DNA from: Streptococcus mitis
GTDB lineage: Bacteria; Bacillota; Bacilli; Lactobacillales; Streptococcaceae
Assembly (NCBI RefSeq): GCF_002860865.1
Contig: NZ_PKIE01000001.1
Coordinates: 310,001-374,000 of the forward strand
Length of the DNA stretch: 64,000 nt
Reading direction: 5' to 3'
Below are positions 26,296 through 35,869 of the stretch, piece after piece (the stretch's first letter is position 1; each line of letters starts with the position of its first letter). A program made the translations under genes and the position numbers. The notes under the pieces were generated by a model that saw only the letters and a program-made list of their open reading frames with translations, made no database searches and was not told the DNA's origin.

Positions 26296-26940
26296 CATGA
26301 AATAAACAATGGCAATGTACTGGAGGGCAGATGCTGCTAGGATAAAGAGATGCCAAATCATGTGGAAATAAGGTTTTTTCTTGGCGTAAAATCCAGCCCC
26401 AACTGTATAACAGAGTCCGCCAGTTACCATGAGACTCCAGAAAATTGGCGTTGTTTGACTGATAATGGCAGGAATGATAGCCAGAACCAACCAGCCCATA
26501 ATCAGGTAAAGAGCAAGGCTGAATTTCTCATTGACCTTTTTAGCAAAGATTTTATAGAGAATACCAAAGATGGTCGTTCCCCATTGAATGACAATAATTA
26601 GATAGCCAAACCAGTTATTCATCAAAGTCAGTACGACAGGTGTATAAGAGCCAGCAATGGCAACATAAATCATAGAATGGTCAATAATTCTCAAGACATA
26701 TTTGTGGGTTGAACCATAGGCCATAGAGTGATAAATGGTGGATGAGAGGAACATGAGAAAGAGACTAATAACGAAAATGGAAACGCCGATAGATGATAAA
26801 AATCCGTGTGCCTCATAACTATAGGTGGATGAAATAGGCAGTAAGATGAGCATGATGATTGAACCTACGGCATGGGTCACGCTATTAGCAATCTCCTCTC
26901 CAAAACTGAGTTGTTTGCTGAGTTTAAGACTAGTGTTCAT
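26293..26940 (-). CDS. Hemolysin III / PAQR-family membrane protein
   Basis: A 215-residue protein with seven hydrophobic segments and the conserved polar positions of the family: the early EE, SSTIYHSM with Ser and His, DHSMIYVAIAGSYTP, and a late HMIWHLFILAAS with two His. In the PAQR superfamily these His form a metal site of hydrolase type. The family name reflects an early report of hemolytic activity and says little about function. Its start overlaps the stop of the DUF1836 gene by four bases. Confidence 0.92.
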   Translation of the reverse strand: MNTSLKLSKQLSFGEEIANSVTHAVGSIIMLILLPISSTYSYEAHGFLSSIGVSIFVISLFLMFLSSTIYHSMAYGSTHKYVLRIIDHSMIYVAIAGSYTPVVLTLMNNWFGYLIIVIQWGTTIFGILYKIFAKKVNEKFSLALYLIMGWLVLAIIPAIISQTTPIFWSLMVTGGLCYTVGAGFYAKKKPYFHMIWHLFILAASALQYIAIVYFM

Positions 26941-27389
26941 TTGATTACCTCCTCTTGAGTATGATCGATTAAGGCTAGAGTTTGATGATAGAGTTTAACG
27001 GTTTTGCAGCTGGTTTGGATAATGGGGTTAGCTGGGTCAATTCCTTGGTTCATGTAGTCCACAAAAGCATCGTAGAGTTGGTCTGAACTTGCTTGAGTTT
27101 GGAGAGTATTCAGTGTCTGAGCGATTTCTTGGATTGAAAAGACAGACTTTAGGGTTGTGATAGCAATCAGACGGGCAATCTGTTGGCGTTGGTATTTTTT
27201 CTTGTCAGGCTTTGTCAGGTAACCATGTTTCACATAATTATTAACCATAGATGCTGTCAGGCCCTTGTCTTTATCAGGAGAGATAGGGGCGCAGACCTGA
27301 TTGACATAGAGTAAAACCTGGTCTAGATAGAGGTCAATGTTTGGAATTTCTGCCCATTTTGGGTAGGAAAAGGTAGTTTTCATTTCCAA
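26937..27389 (-). CDS. DUF1836 domain protein
   Basis: A 150-residue cytosolic protein. The middle (MVNNYVKHGYLTKPDKKKYQRQQIARLI) reads like a MerR-like winged helix, the core of the DUF1836 family, so it may bind DNA. GGAG lies before the start. It forms an operon with the hemolysin III-like gene; the regulatory target is unknown. Confidence 0.8.
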   Translation of the reverse strand: MEMKTTFSYPKWAEIPNIDLYLDQVLLYVNQVCAPISPDKDKGLTASMVNNYVKHGYLTKPDKKKYQRQQIARLIAITTLKSVFSIQEIAQTLNTLQTQASSDQLYDAFVDYMNQGIDPANPIIQTSCKTVKLYHQTLALIDHTQEEVIK

Positions 27390-27517
27390 CTCCTTTTTAT
27401 CTAGTTTTAATAACTAGATTATAAAATAACAAAAACAGAAAGTCAAGTTTTAACTGCTTGTAGAAAGACTTAAATTATGCTATGATGGGAGAAACTAGTC
27501 AGAAATGAGGAGAAAAG

Positions 27518-28012
27518 ATGGAGATTCGTTTAGCTTTTCCAAATGAAGTAGATGCCATCATGCAGGTGATGGAAGATGCTAAAAAATGTTTAGCGGATGC
27601 TGGTAGTGACCAGTGGCAAAATGGTTATCCAAATGCTGATATTATTATTGAGGATATTATCTCAGGTCAAGCCTATGTAGCATTGGAAGATGGAGAACTA
27701 CTAGCTTATGCAGCTGTGACCAAGAGTCCAGAGGAGGCCTATGAATCCATTTATGAAGGAAAATGGCAAGCTGGAGAGTCAGAGTACCTAGTCTTTCACC
27801 GTATTGCTGTGGCTGTAGATGTCCAGGGACAAGGAATTGCTCAAACCTTCTTAGAGGGCTTGATTGAAGGTTTTGACTATCTAGATTTTCGCTCAGATAC
27901 ACATGTTGCAAACAAGGCTATGCAACATATTTTTGAAAAACTCGGTTTTAAACAGGTTGGTAAGGTCCCAGTTGATGGCGAACGCTTGGCCTATCAAAAA
28001 TTGAAGAAATAA
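27518..28012 (+). CDS. GNAT-family N-acetyltransferase
   Basis: A 164-residue acetyltransferase-fold protein. The acetyl-CoA pyrophosphate loop appears as VDVQGQGIAQTFLEG and is followed by SDTHVANKAMQHIFEKLGF, the usual end of the fold. The substrate is not predictable. It starts after GAGGAG and its stop overlaps ogt's ATG by one base (TAATG), so they are co-translated. Confidence 0.92.
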   Translation: MEIRLAFPNEVDAIMQVMEDAKKCLADAGSDQWQNGYPNADIIIEDIISGQAYVALEDGELLAYAAVTKSPEEAYESIYEGKWQAGESEYLVFHRIAVAVDVQGQGIAQTFLEGLIEGFDYLDFRSDTHVANKAMQHIFEKLGFKQVGKVPVDGERLAYQKLKK

Positions 28013-28530
28013 TGCAAAAGAAGTATGCAAAAATTCTCTACTCTTCGCCAATTGGTATTCTATCACTGGTTGCCGACGAGCAATATCTGTATGGCATTTG
28101 GGTGCATGAGCAGAAGCATTTTGAGAGGGGACTGGGAGATGAGACTATAGAAGCAGTTGTTAGTCATCCCATTTTAGACCCAGTTATTGCTTGCTTAGAT
28201 GCTTACTTTAAAGGCAAGCCTCAGGATTTATCCGACTTGCCCTTGGCTCCAATCGGAACGGATTTTGAAAAGCGAGTTTGGTCCTATCTACAGGGAATTC
28301 CTTATGGTCAGACAGTGACCTATGGACAAATAGCACAAGACTTGCAAGTGGATTCTGCTCAAGCAATTGGTGGAGCGGTAGGACGCAATCCTTGGTCTAT
28401 CCTAGTACCTTGTCATCGGGTGCTGGGAGCTGGCAAGCGTCTGACAGGTTATGCTGCAGGAGTGGAAAAGAAAGCTTGGCTCTTGGAGCATGAAGACGCA
28501 GATTTTAAAGATATAAATAATAGAAAGTGA
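28012..28530 (+). CDS. ogt: Methylated-DNA-protein cysteine methyltransferase
   Basis: A 172-residue suicide repair protein that moves alkyl groups from O6-methylguanine to its own cysteine. The active site is LVPCHRVLG with Cys134, followed by LTGYAAGVEKKAWLLEHE. It has the helix-turn-helix segment QTVTYGQIAQDL before it. It is coupled to the upstream acetyltransferase and to the ArsC-like gene downstream. Confidence 0.96.
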   Translation: MQKKYAKILYSSPIGILSLVADEQYLYGIWVHEQKHFERGLGDETIEAVVSHPILDPVIACLDAYFKGKPQDLSDLPLAPIGTDFEKRVWSYLQGIPYGQTVTYGQIAQDLQVDSAQAIGGAVGRNPWSILVPCHRVLGAGKRLTGYAAGVEKKAWLLEHEDADFKDINNRK

Positions 28531-28535
28531 AAGAC

Positions 28536-28892
28536 ATGTTAGAATTTATCGAATATCCAAAATGTTCAACTTGTAAAAAAGCAAAACAAGAATTAAATCA
28601 ATTAGGTGTGGACTACAAAGCCGTCCATATCGTCGAAGAAACACCTAGCCAAGAAGTCATTTTAAACTGGCTAGAAACCTCGGGTTTTGAGTTGAAGCAA
28701 TTTTTCAACACCAGTGGGATCAAATACCGTGAATTAGGGCTGAAAAATAAGGTAGGAAGCCTGTCAAACCAAGAAGCAGCTGAGTTGCTAGCAAGCGACG
28801 GAATGTTGTTAAAACGACCCATTTTAGTAGAAAATGGAACTGTTAAGCAAATCGGTTATCGAAAACCTTATGAAGAATTGGGATTGAAATAG
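28536..28892 (+). CDS. ArsC/Spx-family thioredoxin-fold protein
   Basis: A 118-residue thioredoxin-fold protein with a CSTC motif (Cys10 and Cys13) near the N-terminus and the RPILVENG segment typical of the ArsC/YffB group. Spx regulators share the fold; this one lacks the strongly Spx-like C-terminal region, so reductase-type function is more likely. The ATG at 28536 is preferred over a GTG at 28527 that overlaps the ogt stop. Confidence 0.85.
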   Translation: MLEFIEYPKCSTCKKAKQELNQLGVDYKAVHIVEETPSQEVILNWLETSGFELKQFFNTSGIKYRELGLKNKVGSLSNQEAAELLASDGMLLKRPILVENGTVKQIGYRKPYEELGLK

Positions 28893-28922
28893 TTTTTATC
28901 TATCTCTTTGATAGATAAAATA
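28893..28922. repeat. Short inverted repeat after the ArsC-like gene
   Basis: TTTTATCTATC and GATAGATAAAA form a perfect stem around a 5-nt loop directly after the stop. There is no downstream T run, but on the minus strand the flank is also A/T-rich; it may act as a weak terminator. Confidence 0.45.
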
Positions 28923-29049
28923 TATAACCTCCCTGTTTCAAAGTATGATAAACTAGTAGGTAGATAAAGTCTGTATCTGACCGTAGCAAATAATTTCATT
29001 GACGGCAGAAGTATGGTAGAATGAATCATTATCAGGAGAGGATGTTTTT

Positions 29050-29850
29050 ATGAATGTTACAACGATTTTAGCATCAGATTGGTACCAAAACTTGATGCAA
29101 TTGATTCCGGATGGCAAGCTGTTTAGCTTGCGTTCGGTCTTTGATGGAATCCCGAGAATTGTCCAACAACTTCCAACAACGATCATGTTGACAATTGGTG
29201 GTGCTCTTTTTGGCTTGGTTTTGGCACTTCTTTTTGCCATTGTGAAAATCAATCGTGTCAAGATTTTATATCCCTTGCAGGCCTTCTTTGTTAGCTTCTT
29301 AAAAGGGACACCGATTTTGGTGCAACTCATGTTGACCTACTACGGAATTCCTTTGGCTTTGAAAGCTCTCAATCAGCAATGGGGAACTGGTCTCAATATC
29401 AATGCGATTCCAGCCGCTGCTTTTGCGATTGTTGCCTTTGCCTTCAATGAAGCAGCTTATGCCAGTGAAACCATTCGTGCAGCCATTCTCTCAGTCAATC
29501 CTGGTGAGATTGAGGCGGCACGCAGTCTGGGCATGACCCGAGCACAAGTTTATCGTCGCGTAATTATTCCAAATGCAGCAGTTGTGGCGACTCCAACCTT
29601 AATCAATTCTCTAATCGGATTGACCAAGGGAACTTCCCTAGCCTTTAGTGCGGGTGTTGTGGAAGTCTTTGCCCAAGCTCAGATTCTAGGTGGAGCTGAT
29701 TATCGTTACTTTGAACGCTTTATCTCCGTTGCCCTTGTTTATTGGGTAGTCAATATCGGAATTGAAAGCCTCGGTCGTTTCATCGAGAGAAAAATGGCTA
29801 TTTCTGCACCCGATACAGTGAAAACAGATGTGAAAGGAGACCTTCGTTAA
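29050..29850 (+). CDS. Polar amino-acid ABC transporter permease
   Basis: A 266-residue permease of the His/Glu/Gln/Arg family with about five transmembrane segments. The EAA loop reads EIEAARSLGMTRAQVYRRVIIPNA, and the PTTIMLTIGGALFGLVLAL stretch near residue 40 is characteristic. It resembles cystine-type permeases, but no solute-binding protein is encoded beside it, so the substrate is open. The stop overlaps the ATPase start by one base (TAATG). Confidence 0.92.
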   Translation: MNVTTILASDWYQNLMQLIPDGKLFSLRSVFDGIPRIVQQLPTTIMLTIGGALFGLVLALLFAIVKINRVKILYPLQAFFVSFLKGTPILVQLMLTYYGIPLALKALNQQWGTGLNINAIPAAAFAIVAFAFNEAAYASETIRAAILSVNPGEIEAARSLGMTRAQVYRRVIIPNAAVVATPTLINSLIGLTKGTSLAFSAGVVEVFAQAQILGGADYRYFERFISVALVYWVVNIGIESLGRFIERKMAISAPDTVKTDVKGDLR

Positions 29851-30593
29851 TGATTAAGATTTCGAATTTAAGCAAATCCTTTTCAGGACAGACTGTCTTG
29901 GATCATCTGAACTTGGATATTCAAAAAGGGGAAGTTGTAGCCTTGATTGGTTCTTCAGGAGCTGGAAAATCAACCTTCCTTCGTAGTCTCAATTATCTTG
30001 AAACACCTGACAGTGGCTCTATTCAGATTGATGATTTCTCAGTTGATTTTTCTAAAATCACTCAAGAAGAAATCCTTGCCCTACGCCGTAAGTTGTCTAT
30101 GGTTTTCCAACAGTTTAATTTGTTTGAACGCCGAACAGCACTTGATAATGTGAAAGAAGGCTTGGTTGTTGTCAAGAAATTATCCGACCAAGAAGCAACC
30201 AAGATTGCCAAGGAAGAGTTGGCTAAGGTTGGGCTTTCAGACCGTGAAAACCATTATCCTCGCCATTTATCAGGTGGACAAAAGCAACGGGTTGCTTTAG
30301 CGCGTGCGCTTGCTATGAAACCAGATGTCTTGCTTTTAGACGAACCAACTTCAGCTCTTGACCCAGAATTGGTTGGTGAAGTAGAAAAATCTATTGCAGA
30401 TGCTGCTAAGTCAGGACAGACTATGATTTTAGTGAGTCACGATATGTCCTTTGTAGCCCAAGTGGCTGATAAGATTCTCTTCTTAGATAAGGGGAAAATC
30501 ATTGAGTCTGGAACACCGGATGAGATTATCCACCATCCTAAAGAAGAGCGGACAAAAGAATTCTTCGCTAGTTACAAACGGACTTATATTTGA
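29850..30593 (+). CDS. Polar amino-acid ABC transporter ATPase
   Basis: A 247-residue ATPase with Walker A GSSGAGKST, Q-loop MVFQQFNLF, signature LSGGQKQR and Walker B VLLLDEPTSALDPE, the polar amino-acid uptake class. It pairs with the permease immediately upstream. The binding protein must be supplied from elsewhere. Confidence 0.95.
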   Translation: MIKISNLSKSFSGQTVLDHLNLDIQKGEVVALIGSSGAGKSTFLRSLNYLETPDSGSIQIDDFSVDFSKITQEEILALRRKLSMVFQQFNLFERRTALDNVKEGLVVVKKLSDQEATKIAKEELAKVGLSDRENHYPRHLSGGQKQRVALARALAMKPDVLLLDEPTSALDPELVGEVEKSIADAAKSGQTMILVSHDMSFVAQVADKILFLDKGKIIESGTPDEIIHHPKEERTKEFFASYKRTYI

Positions 30594-30608
30594 TATAATA
30601 GATAAAGA

Positions 30609-30645
30609 AAAACTCAGTTAGCTGGACTAGCTGAGTTTACTCTTT
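30609..30645 (+). terminator. Hairpin after the amino-acid transporter
   Basis: An 8-bp stem (AAACTCAG, 30609-30616, with CTGAGTTT, 30631-30638) and an inner pairing of TAG with CTA are followed by only a weak T-rich stretch. Confidence 0.6.
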
Positions 30646-30670
30646 AAAAAAGATAGAAATGAGAGAAATC

Positions 30671-30895
30671 ATGCTACTGCAACTATTTTCTTTATATTTC
30701 GAGAGTTTGATCTTGACCACCATCCTAGTCCTGATTTTTTTAGGGATTTGGATTGGACTGAGAGCCATGTCGGGAGTTGATAAGACAGCTAAGGCTCGCC
30801 AAGCCCATCTCTATGATATGATTATGATAGGGGTCTTGGTTGTTCCAGTATTATCCTTTGCGGTTATGAGTTTAATTCTTGTTTTCAAAGCATAA
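30671..30895 (+). CDS. DUF4059 small membrane protein
   Basis: A 74-residue protein with two transmembrane segments (about residues 8-28 and 50-70) and a short basic loop (DKTAKARQAHLYD) between them. It belongs to the streptococcal DUF4059 group of unknown function. An ATG at 30659 in frame would add four residues. It sits 65 bp before trxB in the same direction. Confidence 0.75.
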   Translation: MLLQLFSLYFESLILTTILVLIFLGIWIGLRAMSGVDKTAKARQAHLYDMIMIGVLVVPVLSFAVMSLILVFKA

Positions 30896-30960
30896 TCCTT
30901 GCTTGATTGATAAGAAAGAGTTAGAATAAAGATAGTTACAACAAGAAAGAAGGGATGTAT

Positions 30961-31872
30961 ATGTACGATACTATTATTATCGGTGCTGGACCTGCAGGTA
31001 TGACTGCAGCCTTGTATGCTGCTCGAAGCAATCTAAAAGTAGCCTTGATTGAAGGTGGTCTGCCGGGTGGTCAGATGAATAATACATCTGATATTGAAAA
31101 TTACCCTGGATACGCTAATATTAGTGGGCCAGAATTGGCAGAAAAGATGTTTGAACCGCTTGAAAATCTTGGTGTTGAGCACATCTATGGTTATGTTGAG
31201 AATGTCGAAGACCATGGTGATTTTAAGAAAGTGATTACTGATGACCAAGCGTATGAAACACGTACAGTTATCGTAGCAACTGGTTCTAAACACCGTCCTT
31301 TGGGAGTACCTGGAGAAGAAGAACTGAACAGTCGTGGTGTTTCTTACTGTGCCGTGTGTGATGGTGCTTTCTTCCGTGACCAAGATTTGTTGGTAGTCGG
31401 TGGTGGAGATTCAGCTGTTGAAGAAGCCATCTTCTTGACTCGTTTTGCTAAGACTGTTACCATTGTTCACCGTCGTGACCAACTTCGTGCTCAAAAGGTT
31501 TTACAAGACCGCGCCTTTGCGAATGAGAAAATCAGATTTATCTGGGATTCTGTAGTAAAGGAAATTAAGGGTGAAAACCGAGTAGAATCTGTCGTATTTG
31601 AAAATGTGAAAACAGGTCAAGTGACAGAACAAGCCTTCGGTGGTGTCTTTATCTATGTTGGATTGGACCCTCTTAGCGATTTTGTTAAAGAATTGAATAT
31701 CCAAGATCAGGCTGGCTGGATTGTGACAGATAACCACATGAAAACTGCAGTTGATGGTATCTTTGCAGTTGGAGATGTTCGCTTGAAAGATCTTCGCCAA
31801 GTAACAACAGCAGTTGGAGATGGAGCTATCGCTGGTCAAGAAGCCTACAAGTTTATCACCGAACATAGTTAA
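30961..31872 (+). CDS. trxB: Thioredoxin reductase
   Basis: A 303-residue FAD flavoprotein that reduces thioredoxin with NADPH. FAD motif GAGPAG lies at about residues 8-13, the redox-active CAVC at Cys130/Cys133, and the NADPH motif GGGDSA after it; a C-terminal GDVR segment closes the FAD site. The ATG at 30961 is preferred because GAAGGG lies at the right distance; an ATG two codons upstream is also open. Confidence 0.96.
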   Translation: MYDTIIIGAGPAGMTAALYAARSNLKVALIEGGLPGGQMNNTSDIENYPGYANISGPELAEKMFEPLENLGVEHIYGYVENVEDHGDFKKVITDDQAYETRTVIVATGSKHRPLGVPGEEELNSRGVSYCAVCDGAFFRDQDLLVVGGGDSAVEEAIFLTRFAKTVTIVHRRDQLRAQKVLQDRAFANEKIRFIWDSVVKEIKGENRVESVVFENVKTGQVTEQAFGGVFIYVGLDPLSDFVKELNIQDQAGWIVTDNHMKTAVDGIFAVGDVRLKDLRQVTTAVGDGAIAGQEAYKFITEHS

Positions 31873-31876
31873 TTAT

Positions 31877-31925
31877 AAAAACGCATAGTATCAGATTTAC
31901 AAGCCTTGATATTATGCGTTTTGTT
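31877..31925 (+). terminator. Terminator of trxB
   Basis: A long stem (AAAACGCATAGTATCA near 31877 with its near-complement ending at about 31922, with a bulge) is followed by a T-rich end. Confidence 0.75.
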
Positions 31926-31982
31926 GTAGGAATATTTACTTCATTTTCTACTGAAATTGAGTTTTGCCAGCCTCTTATATTT

Positions 31983-32168
31983 TTAGAAAAATCCTTTAAT
32001 CTTGCTAACTAGGCCATCTAGACCTTCTGAACCAGAAATCAACTGCTGAGCTTGAGAGAAGTATTCTCCAAGTTGTTCTTGATTTTCTGCAACGAATGTC
32101 TTAGCAGCTTCGAAATCTTTTGTTTCGATTAACTCTTTTACTTGATTAAACAAATCTAATGGGTTCAT
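31983..32168 (-). CDS. Small conserved hypothetical protein
   Basis: A 61-residue, all-helical acidic protein (NPLDLFNQVKELIETKDFE, then AQQLISGSEGLDGLVSKIKGFF) with an amphipathic C-terminus. AGGAGAAATAAG before the ATG gives strong initiation, which supports it as real. I do not recognise a function. Confidence 0.7.
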   Translation of the reverse strand: MNPLDLFNQVKELIETKDFEAAKTFVAENQEQLGEYFSQAQQLISGSEGLDGLVSKIKGFF

Positions 32169-32355
32169 CTTATTTCTCCTTTTCTGTACTTAATTATTTA
32201 ACCATCTTTATGATAAAAAATCAACTGTTGCTGCTTTTGGCTAGGACCTGTTTTTATCTACAAGTTCTCATAACTAAGATTCTAACTACCAAAACAAGGT
32301 GGACATAAAAATGTTCGGGTTTTTCTAGTGTATCCATGAAATAAAAACGGATACA

Positions 32356-32364
32356 TGGTATAAT
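32356..32364 (+). promoter_or_regulatory. Extended -10 promoter of rpiA
   Basis: TGGTATAAT (TGn plus TATAAT at 32359-32364) lies 30 bp before the rpiA start. No good -35 is seen, which an extended -10 tolerates. Confidence 0.6.
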
Positions 32365-32393
32365 AGAGGTAGCTCTTTAATGGAGGTGTTTGA

Positions 32394-33077
32394 GTGGAAA
32401 ATCTGAAGAAAATGGCAGGTATCAAGGCTGCTGAGTTTGTCAAGGATGGCATGGTAGTCGGACTTGGAACGGGGTCTACTGCCTATTATTTCGTAGAAGA
32501 AATCGGTCGTCGTATCAAGGAAGAAGGATTGCAGATTACAGCTGTAACGACTTCTAGTGTGACTAGTAAACAGGCTGAAGGGCTTAATATCCCACTCAAG
32601 TCTATTGACCAAGTAGACTTTGTCGATGTGACAGTCGACGGGGCGGATGAAGTGGATAATCAGTTTAATGGAATCAAAGGTGGTGGTGGTGCCCTTCTGA
32701 TGGAGAAGGTTGTCGCAACGCCCTCAAAAGAATATATTTGGGTGGTGGATGAAAGCAAGCTAGTCGAGAAACTGGGTGCTTTTAAATTGCCAGTAGAAGT
32801 GGTTCAGTATGGCGCAGAACAGGTCTTTCGTCGTTTTGAGCGTGCTGGCTACAAACCAAGTTTCCGTGAAAAAGACGGCCAACGTTTTGTGACCGATATG
32901 CAGAACTTTATCATTGACCTTGCCTTGGATGTCATCGAAGATCCAATTACTTTCGGACAAGAATTGGACCATGTCGTTGGCGTCGTGGAGCACGGCTTAT
33001 TCAACCAAATGGTGGATAAGGTCATCGTTGCTGGACGAGACGGGGTTCAGATTTTAACTTCAACAAAAGCAAGATAA
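32394..33077 (+). CDS. rpiA: Ribose-5-phosphate isomerase A
   Basis: A 227-residue enzyme interconverting ribose 5-phosphate and ribulose 5-phosphate. The [16 protein letters not shown] phosphate loop, the VDGADEVD catalytic segment and KGGGGAL are diagnostic. It starts at GTG, preceded by GGAGGTG. It heads the rpiA-deoB-DUF1697-punA operon and links nucleoside breakdown to the pentose phosphate pathway. Confidence 0.97.
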   Translation: MENLKKMAGIKAAEFVKDGMVVGLGTGSTAYYFVEEIGRRIKEEGLQITAVTTSSVTSKQAEGLNIPLKSIDQVDFVDVTVDGADEVDNQFNGIKGGGGALLMEKVVATPSKEYIWVVDESKLVEKLGAFKLPVEVVQYGAEQVFRRFERAGYKPSFREKDGQRFVTDMQNFIIDLALDVIEDPITFGQELDHVVGVVEHGLFNQMVDKVIVAGRDGVQILTSTKAR

Positions 33078-33100
33078 CTAAAATAATAAGGAGATACACT

Positions 33101-34312
33101 ATGTCAAAATTTAATCGTATTCACTTGGTGGTACTAGATTCTGTAGGAATCGGTGCTGCACCAGATGCTAATAACTTTGTCAATGCAGGGGTTCCAGATG
33201 GAGCTTCTGACACACTGGGACACATTTCTAAAACCGTTGGTTTGAATGTGCCAAACATGGCTAAAATCGGTCTTGGAAATATTCCTCGAGAAACTCCTCT
33301 TAAGACTGTTCCAGCTGAAAGCAATCCAACAGGATATGCAACAAAATTGGAAGAAGTATCTCTTGGTAAGGATACGATGACTGGACACTGGGAAATCATG
33401 GGACTCAATATTACTGAGCCTTTCGATACTTTTTGGAACGGATTCCCAGAAGAAATCCTGACAAAAATCGAAGAATTTTCAGGACGTAAGGTCATTCGTG
33501 AAGCTAACAAACCTTACTCAGGAACGGCTGTTATCGATGATTTTGGACCACGTCAGATGGAAACTGGAGAGTTGATTATCTATACTTCAGCTGACCCTGT
33601 TTTGCAAATTGCTGCCCACGAAGACATCATTCCTTTGGACGAATTGTACCGTATCTGTGAATACGCTCGTTCGATTACCCTTGAGCGCCCTGCTCTTCTA
33701 GGTCGTATCATTGCCCGTCCATATGTTGGTGAACCAGGTAACTTCACTCGTACGGCAAATCGTCGTGACTTAGCCGTATCTCCATTTGCACCAACTGTTT
33801 TGGATAAATTGAACGAAGCTGGTATCGATACTTACGCTGTTGGTAAAATCAACGATATCTTTAACGGTGCTGGTATCAACCATGACATGGGTCACAACAA
33901 GTCAAACAGCCATGGAATTGATACACTATTGAAGACCATGGGCCTTGCTGAGTTTGAAAAAGGATTCTCCTTCACAAACTTAGTTGACTTTGATGCTCTT
34001 TACGGCCACCGTCGTAATGCTCACGGTTATCGTGATTGCTTGCATGAGTTCGATGAGCGCTTGCCTGAAATTATCGCTACCATGAGAGAGAATGATCTTC
34101 TTTTGATTACTGCTGACCATGGAAATGACCCAACCTATGCTGGAACTGACCATACTCGTGAATATATTCCATTGTTGGCCTACAGCCCTGCCTTTAAAGG
34201 AAATGGTGTCATTCCAGTAGGACATTTTGCAGATATCTCAGCGACTATTGCCGATAACTTTGGTGTTGAAACTGCCATGATTGGGGAAAGTTTCTTAGAT
34301 AAATTGGTATAA
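33101..34312 (+). CDS. deoB: Phosphopentomutase
   Basis: A 403-residue alkaline-phosphatase-superfamily mutase that converts (deoxy)ribose 1-phosphate to the 5-phosphate. Metal-binding motifs are visible: [14 protein letters not shown] at the front, the [13 protein letters not shown] phospho-acceptor Thr, and [18 protein letters not shown] at the back. AAGGAG supports the start. It acts between PunA/DeoD and RpiA or DeoC. Confidence 0.97.
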   Translation: MSKFNRIHLVVLDSVGIGAAPDANNFVNAGVPDGASDTLGHISKTVGLNVPNMAKIGLGNIPRETPLKTVPAESNPTGYATKLEEVSLGKDTMTGHWEIMGLNITEPFDTFWNGFPEEILTKIEEFSGRKVIREANKPYSGTAVIDDFGPRQMETGELIIYTSADPVLQIAAHEDIIPLDELYRICEYARSITLERPALLGRIIARPYVGEPGNFTRTANRRDLAVSPFAPTVLDKLNEAGIDTYAVGKINDIFNGAGINHDMGHNKSNSHGIDTLLKTMGLAEFEKGFSFTNLVDFDALYGHRRNAHGYRDCLHEFDERLPEIIATMRENDLLLITADHGNDPTYAGTDHTREYIPLLAYSPAFKGNGVIPVGHFADISATIADNFGVETAMIGESFLDKLV

Positions 34313-34313
34313 G

Positions 34314-34856
34314 ATGACGCGATATGCTTTACTTGTTCGGGGCATTAATGTCGGTGGGAAAAATAAGGTTGTCATGGCGGAGCTTCGTCAAGAACTGACA
34401 GAGTTGGGACTGGAAAAGGTTGAGACCTACATCAATAGTGGCAATATTTTCTTTACTTCGACAGCTCCCAAAGCCCAATTGGTTGAAAAGTTAGAGGCTT
34501 TCTTTGAAATCCATTATCCATTTATTCAGAGCTTTTCTTTGCTGAGTCAGGAAGACTATGAAGCAGAGCTGGAGAATCTGCCAGATTGGTGGACCAAAGA
34601 CTTGGCTCGAAAAGATGTGCTCTTCTACACTGAGAGCTTGGATGTGAATCAAGTGATCGAGAAAGTGAACGGTTTGGAACTGGAAGATGAAGTCGTTCAT
34701 TTTGGAAAACTTGGGATTTTCTGGGGGAAATTCTCAGAGGAATCCTACTATGCAACTGCCTATCATAAGTACTTGCTCAAGATGCCTTTCTACCGCCAAA
34801 TCACCATTCGTAATGCTAAAACTTTTGACAAAATTGGTCAAATGCTAAAAAAATAA
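34314..34856 (+). CDS. DUF1697 family protein
   Basis: A 180-residue cytosolic protein beginning MTRYALLVRGINVGGKN, followed by YINSGNIFFTS, the conserved opening of DUF1697. The function of the family is unknown. It lies one base after deoB and 15 bp before punA, so it is within the nucleoside operon, but nothing in its sequence ties it to nucleosides. Confidence 0.88.
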   Translation: MTRYALLVRGINVGGKNKVVMAELRQELTELGLEKVETYINSGNIFFTSTAPKAQLVEKLEAFFEIHYPFIQSFSLLSQEDYEAELENLPDWWTKDLARKDVLFYTESLDVNQVIEKVNGLELEDEVVHFGKLGIFWGKFSEESYYATAYHKYLLKMPFYRQITIRNAKTFDKIGQMLKK

Positions 34857-34871
34857 TAAAGGAGACACACA

Positions 34872-35681
34872 ATGACATTTTTAAACAAAATCCATGAAAC
34901 TGCTACTTTCCTGAAAGAAAAGGGAATTGCAGCCCCTGAGTTCGGTCTAATTCTTGGGTCAGGACTTGGAGAATTGGCAGAAGAAATCGAAAATCCAGTT
35001 GTAGTAGACTATGCTGAGATTCCAAACTGGGGCCGCTCTACAGTAGTTGGTCACGCTGGTAAATTGGTATATGGGGAACTTGCAGGTCGCAAGGTTTTGG
35101 CTCTTCAAGGTCGTTTCCATTTCTACGAAGGAAATCCTCTGGAAGTCGTGACTTTCCCAGTACGTGTCATGAAAGTTCTTGGATGTGAAGGTGTTATTGT
35201 GACCAATGCTGCTGGTGGTATTGGATATGGGCCTGGTACTTTGATGGCTATCTCAGACCATATCAACATGACAGGTCAAAACCCATTGATGGGTGAAAAC
35301 TTGGATGATTTTGGTCCACGTTTCCCAGATATGTCTAAGGCCTACACACCAGAATACCGTGCTACTGCCCATGAAGTGGCTAAAAAACTTGGTATCAAGC
35401 TTGACGAAGGTGTCTATATCGGTGTTACTGGTCCAACTTATGAAACACCAGCAGAAATTCGTGCCTATAAGACACTGGGAGCTGATGCAGTCGGTATGTC
35501 TACGGTTCCTGAAGTTATTGTGGCAGCCCACTCGGGTTTGAAAGTTCTAGGAATTTCATGTATTACTAACTTTGCGGCTGGTTTCCAAGAAGAACTTAAC
35601 CACGAAGAAGTTGTGGAAGTAACAGAACGTGTCAAAGGTGATTTCAAAGGCTTGCTTAAAGCGATTCTTGCTGAATTGTAA
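34872..35681 (+). CDS. punA: Purine nucleoside phosphorylase I
   Basis: A 269-residue trimeric-type phosphorylase that splits inosine and guanosine into base and ribose 1-phosphate. The GSGLGELAEEI phosphate loop, LQGRFHFYEG, VTNAAGGIG and GVTGPTYETPAEIRAY segments, and a late NFAAG, are typical. AAAGGAGA precedes the start. The last 75 or so codons are repeated in decayed form at 38892-39129, downstream of the lipase gene. Confidence 0.96.
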   Translation: MTFLNKIHETATFLKEKGIAAPEFGLILGSGLGELAEEIENPVVVDYAEIPNWGRSTVVGHAGKLVYGELAGRKVLALQGRFHFYEGNPLEVVTFPVRVMKVLGCEGVIVTNAAGGIGYGPGTLMAISDHINMTGQNPLMGENLDDFGPRFPDMSKAYTPEYRATAHEVAKKLGIKLDEGVYIGVTGPTYETPAEIRAYKTLGADAVGMSTVPEVIVAAHSGLKVLGISCITNFAAGFQEELNHEEVVEVTERVKGDFKGLLKAILAEL

Positions 35682-35740
35682 AAAAATTGGTGATGGTATT
35701 AGACTAGAAAGGGGGAGTTCTCATCGTCTTCAGTAGAGAA

Positions 35741-35782
35741 GATTGGGTTTGTTGTGATTAAAAGATGAACAAAAATCCAATC
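35741..35782. terminator. Hairpin between punA and the lipase gene
   Basis: GATTGG...TTTGTT (35741-35753) pairs with AACAAA...CCAATC (35768-35782), about 12 bp with a small bulge. There is no T run directly after. It may end the punA transcript or lie in the lipase leader. Confidence 0.45.
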
Positions 35783-35869
35783 AACTACTATATCTTTAGT
35801 AAAAATTTATCACATGCTTATTTATCAATTATTGGTAAATAGGGGAAAATAAAAGAAAGTTAGAAAAGA

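Noticed and set aside
26293..26940. Hemolysin III-like gene as a toxin
   Set aside because: PAQR/hemolysin III proteins are seven-segment membrane proteins; the name does not establish haemolytic activity.
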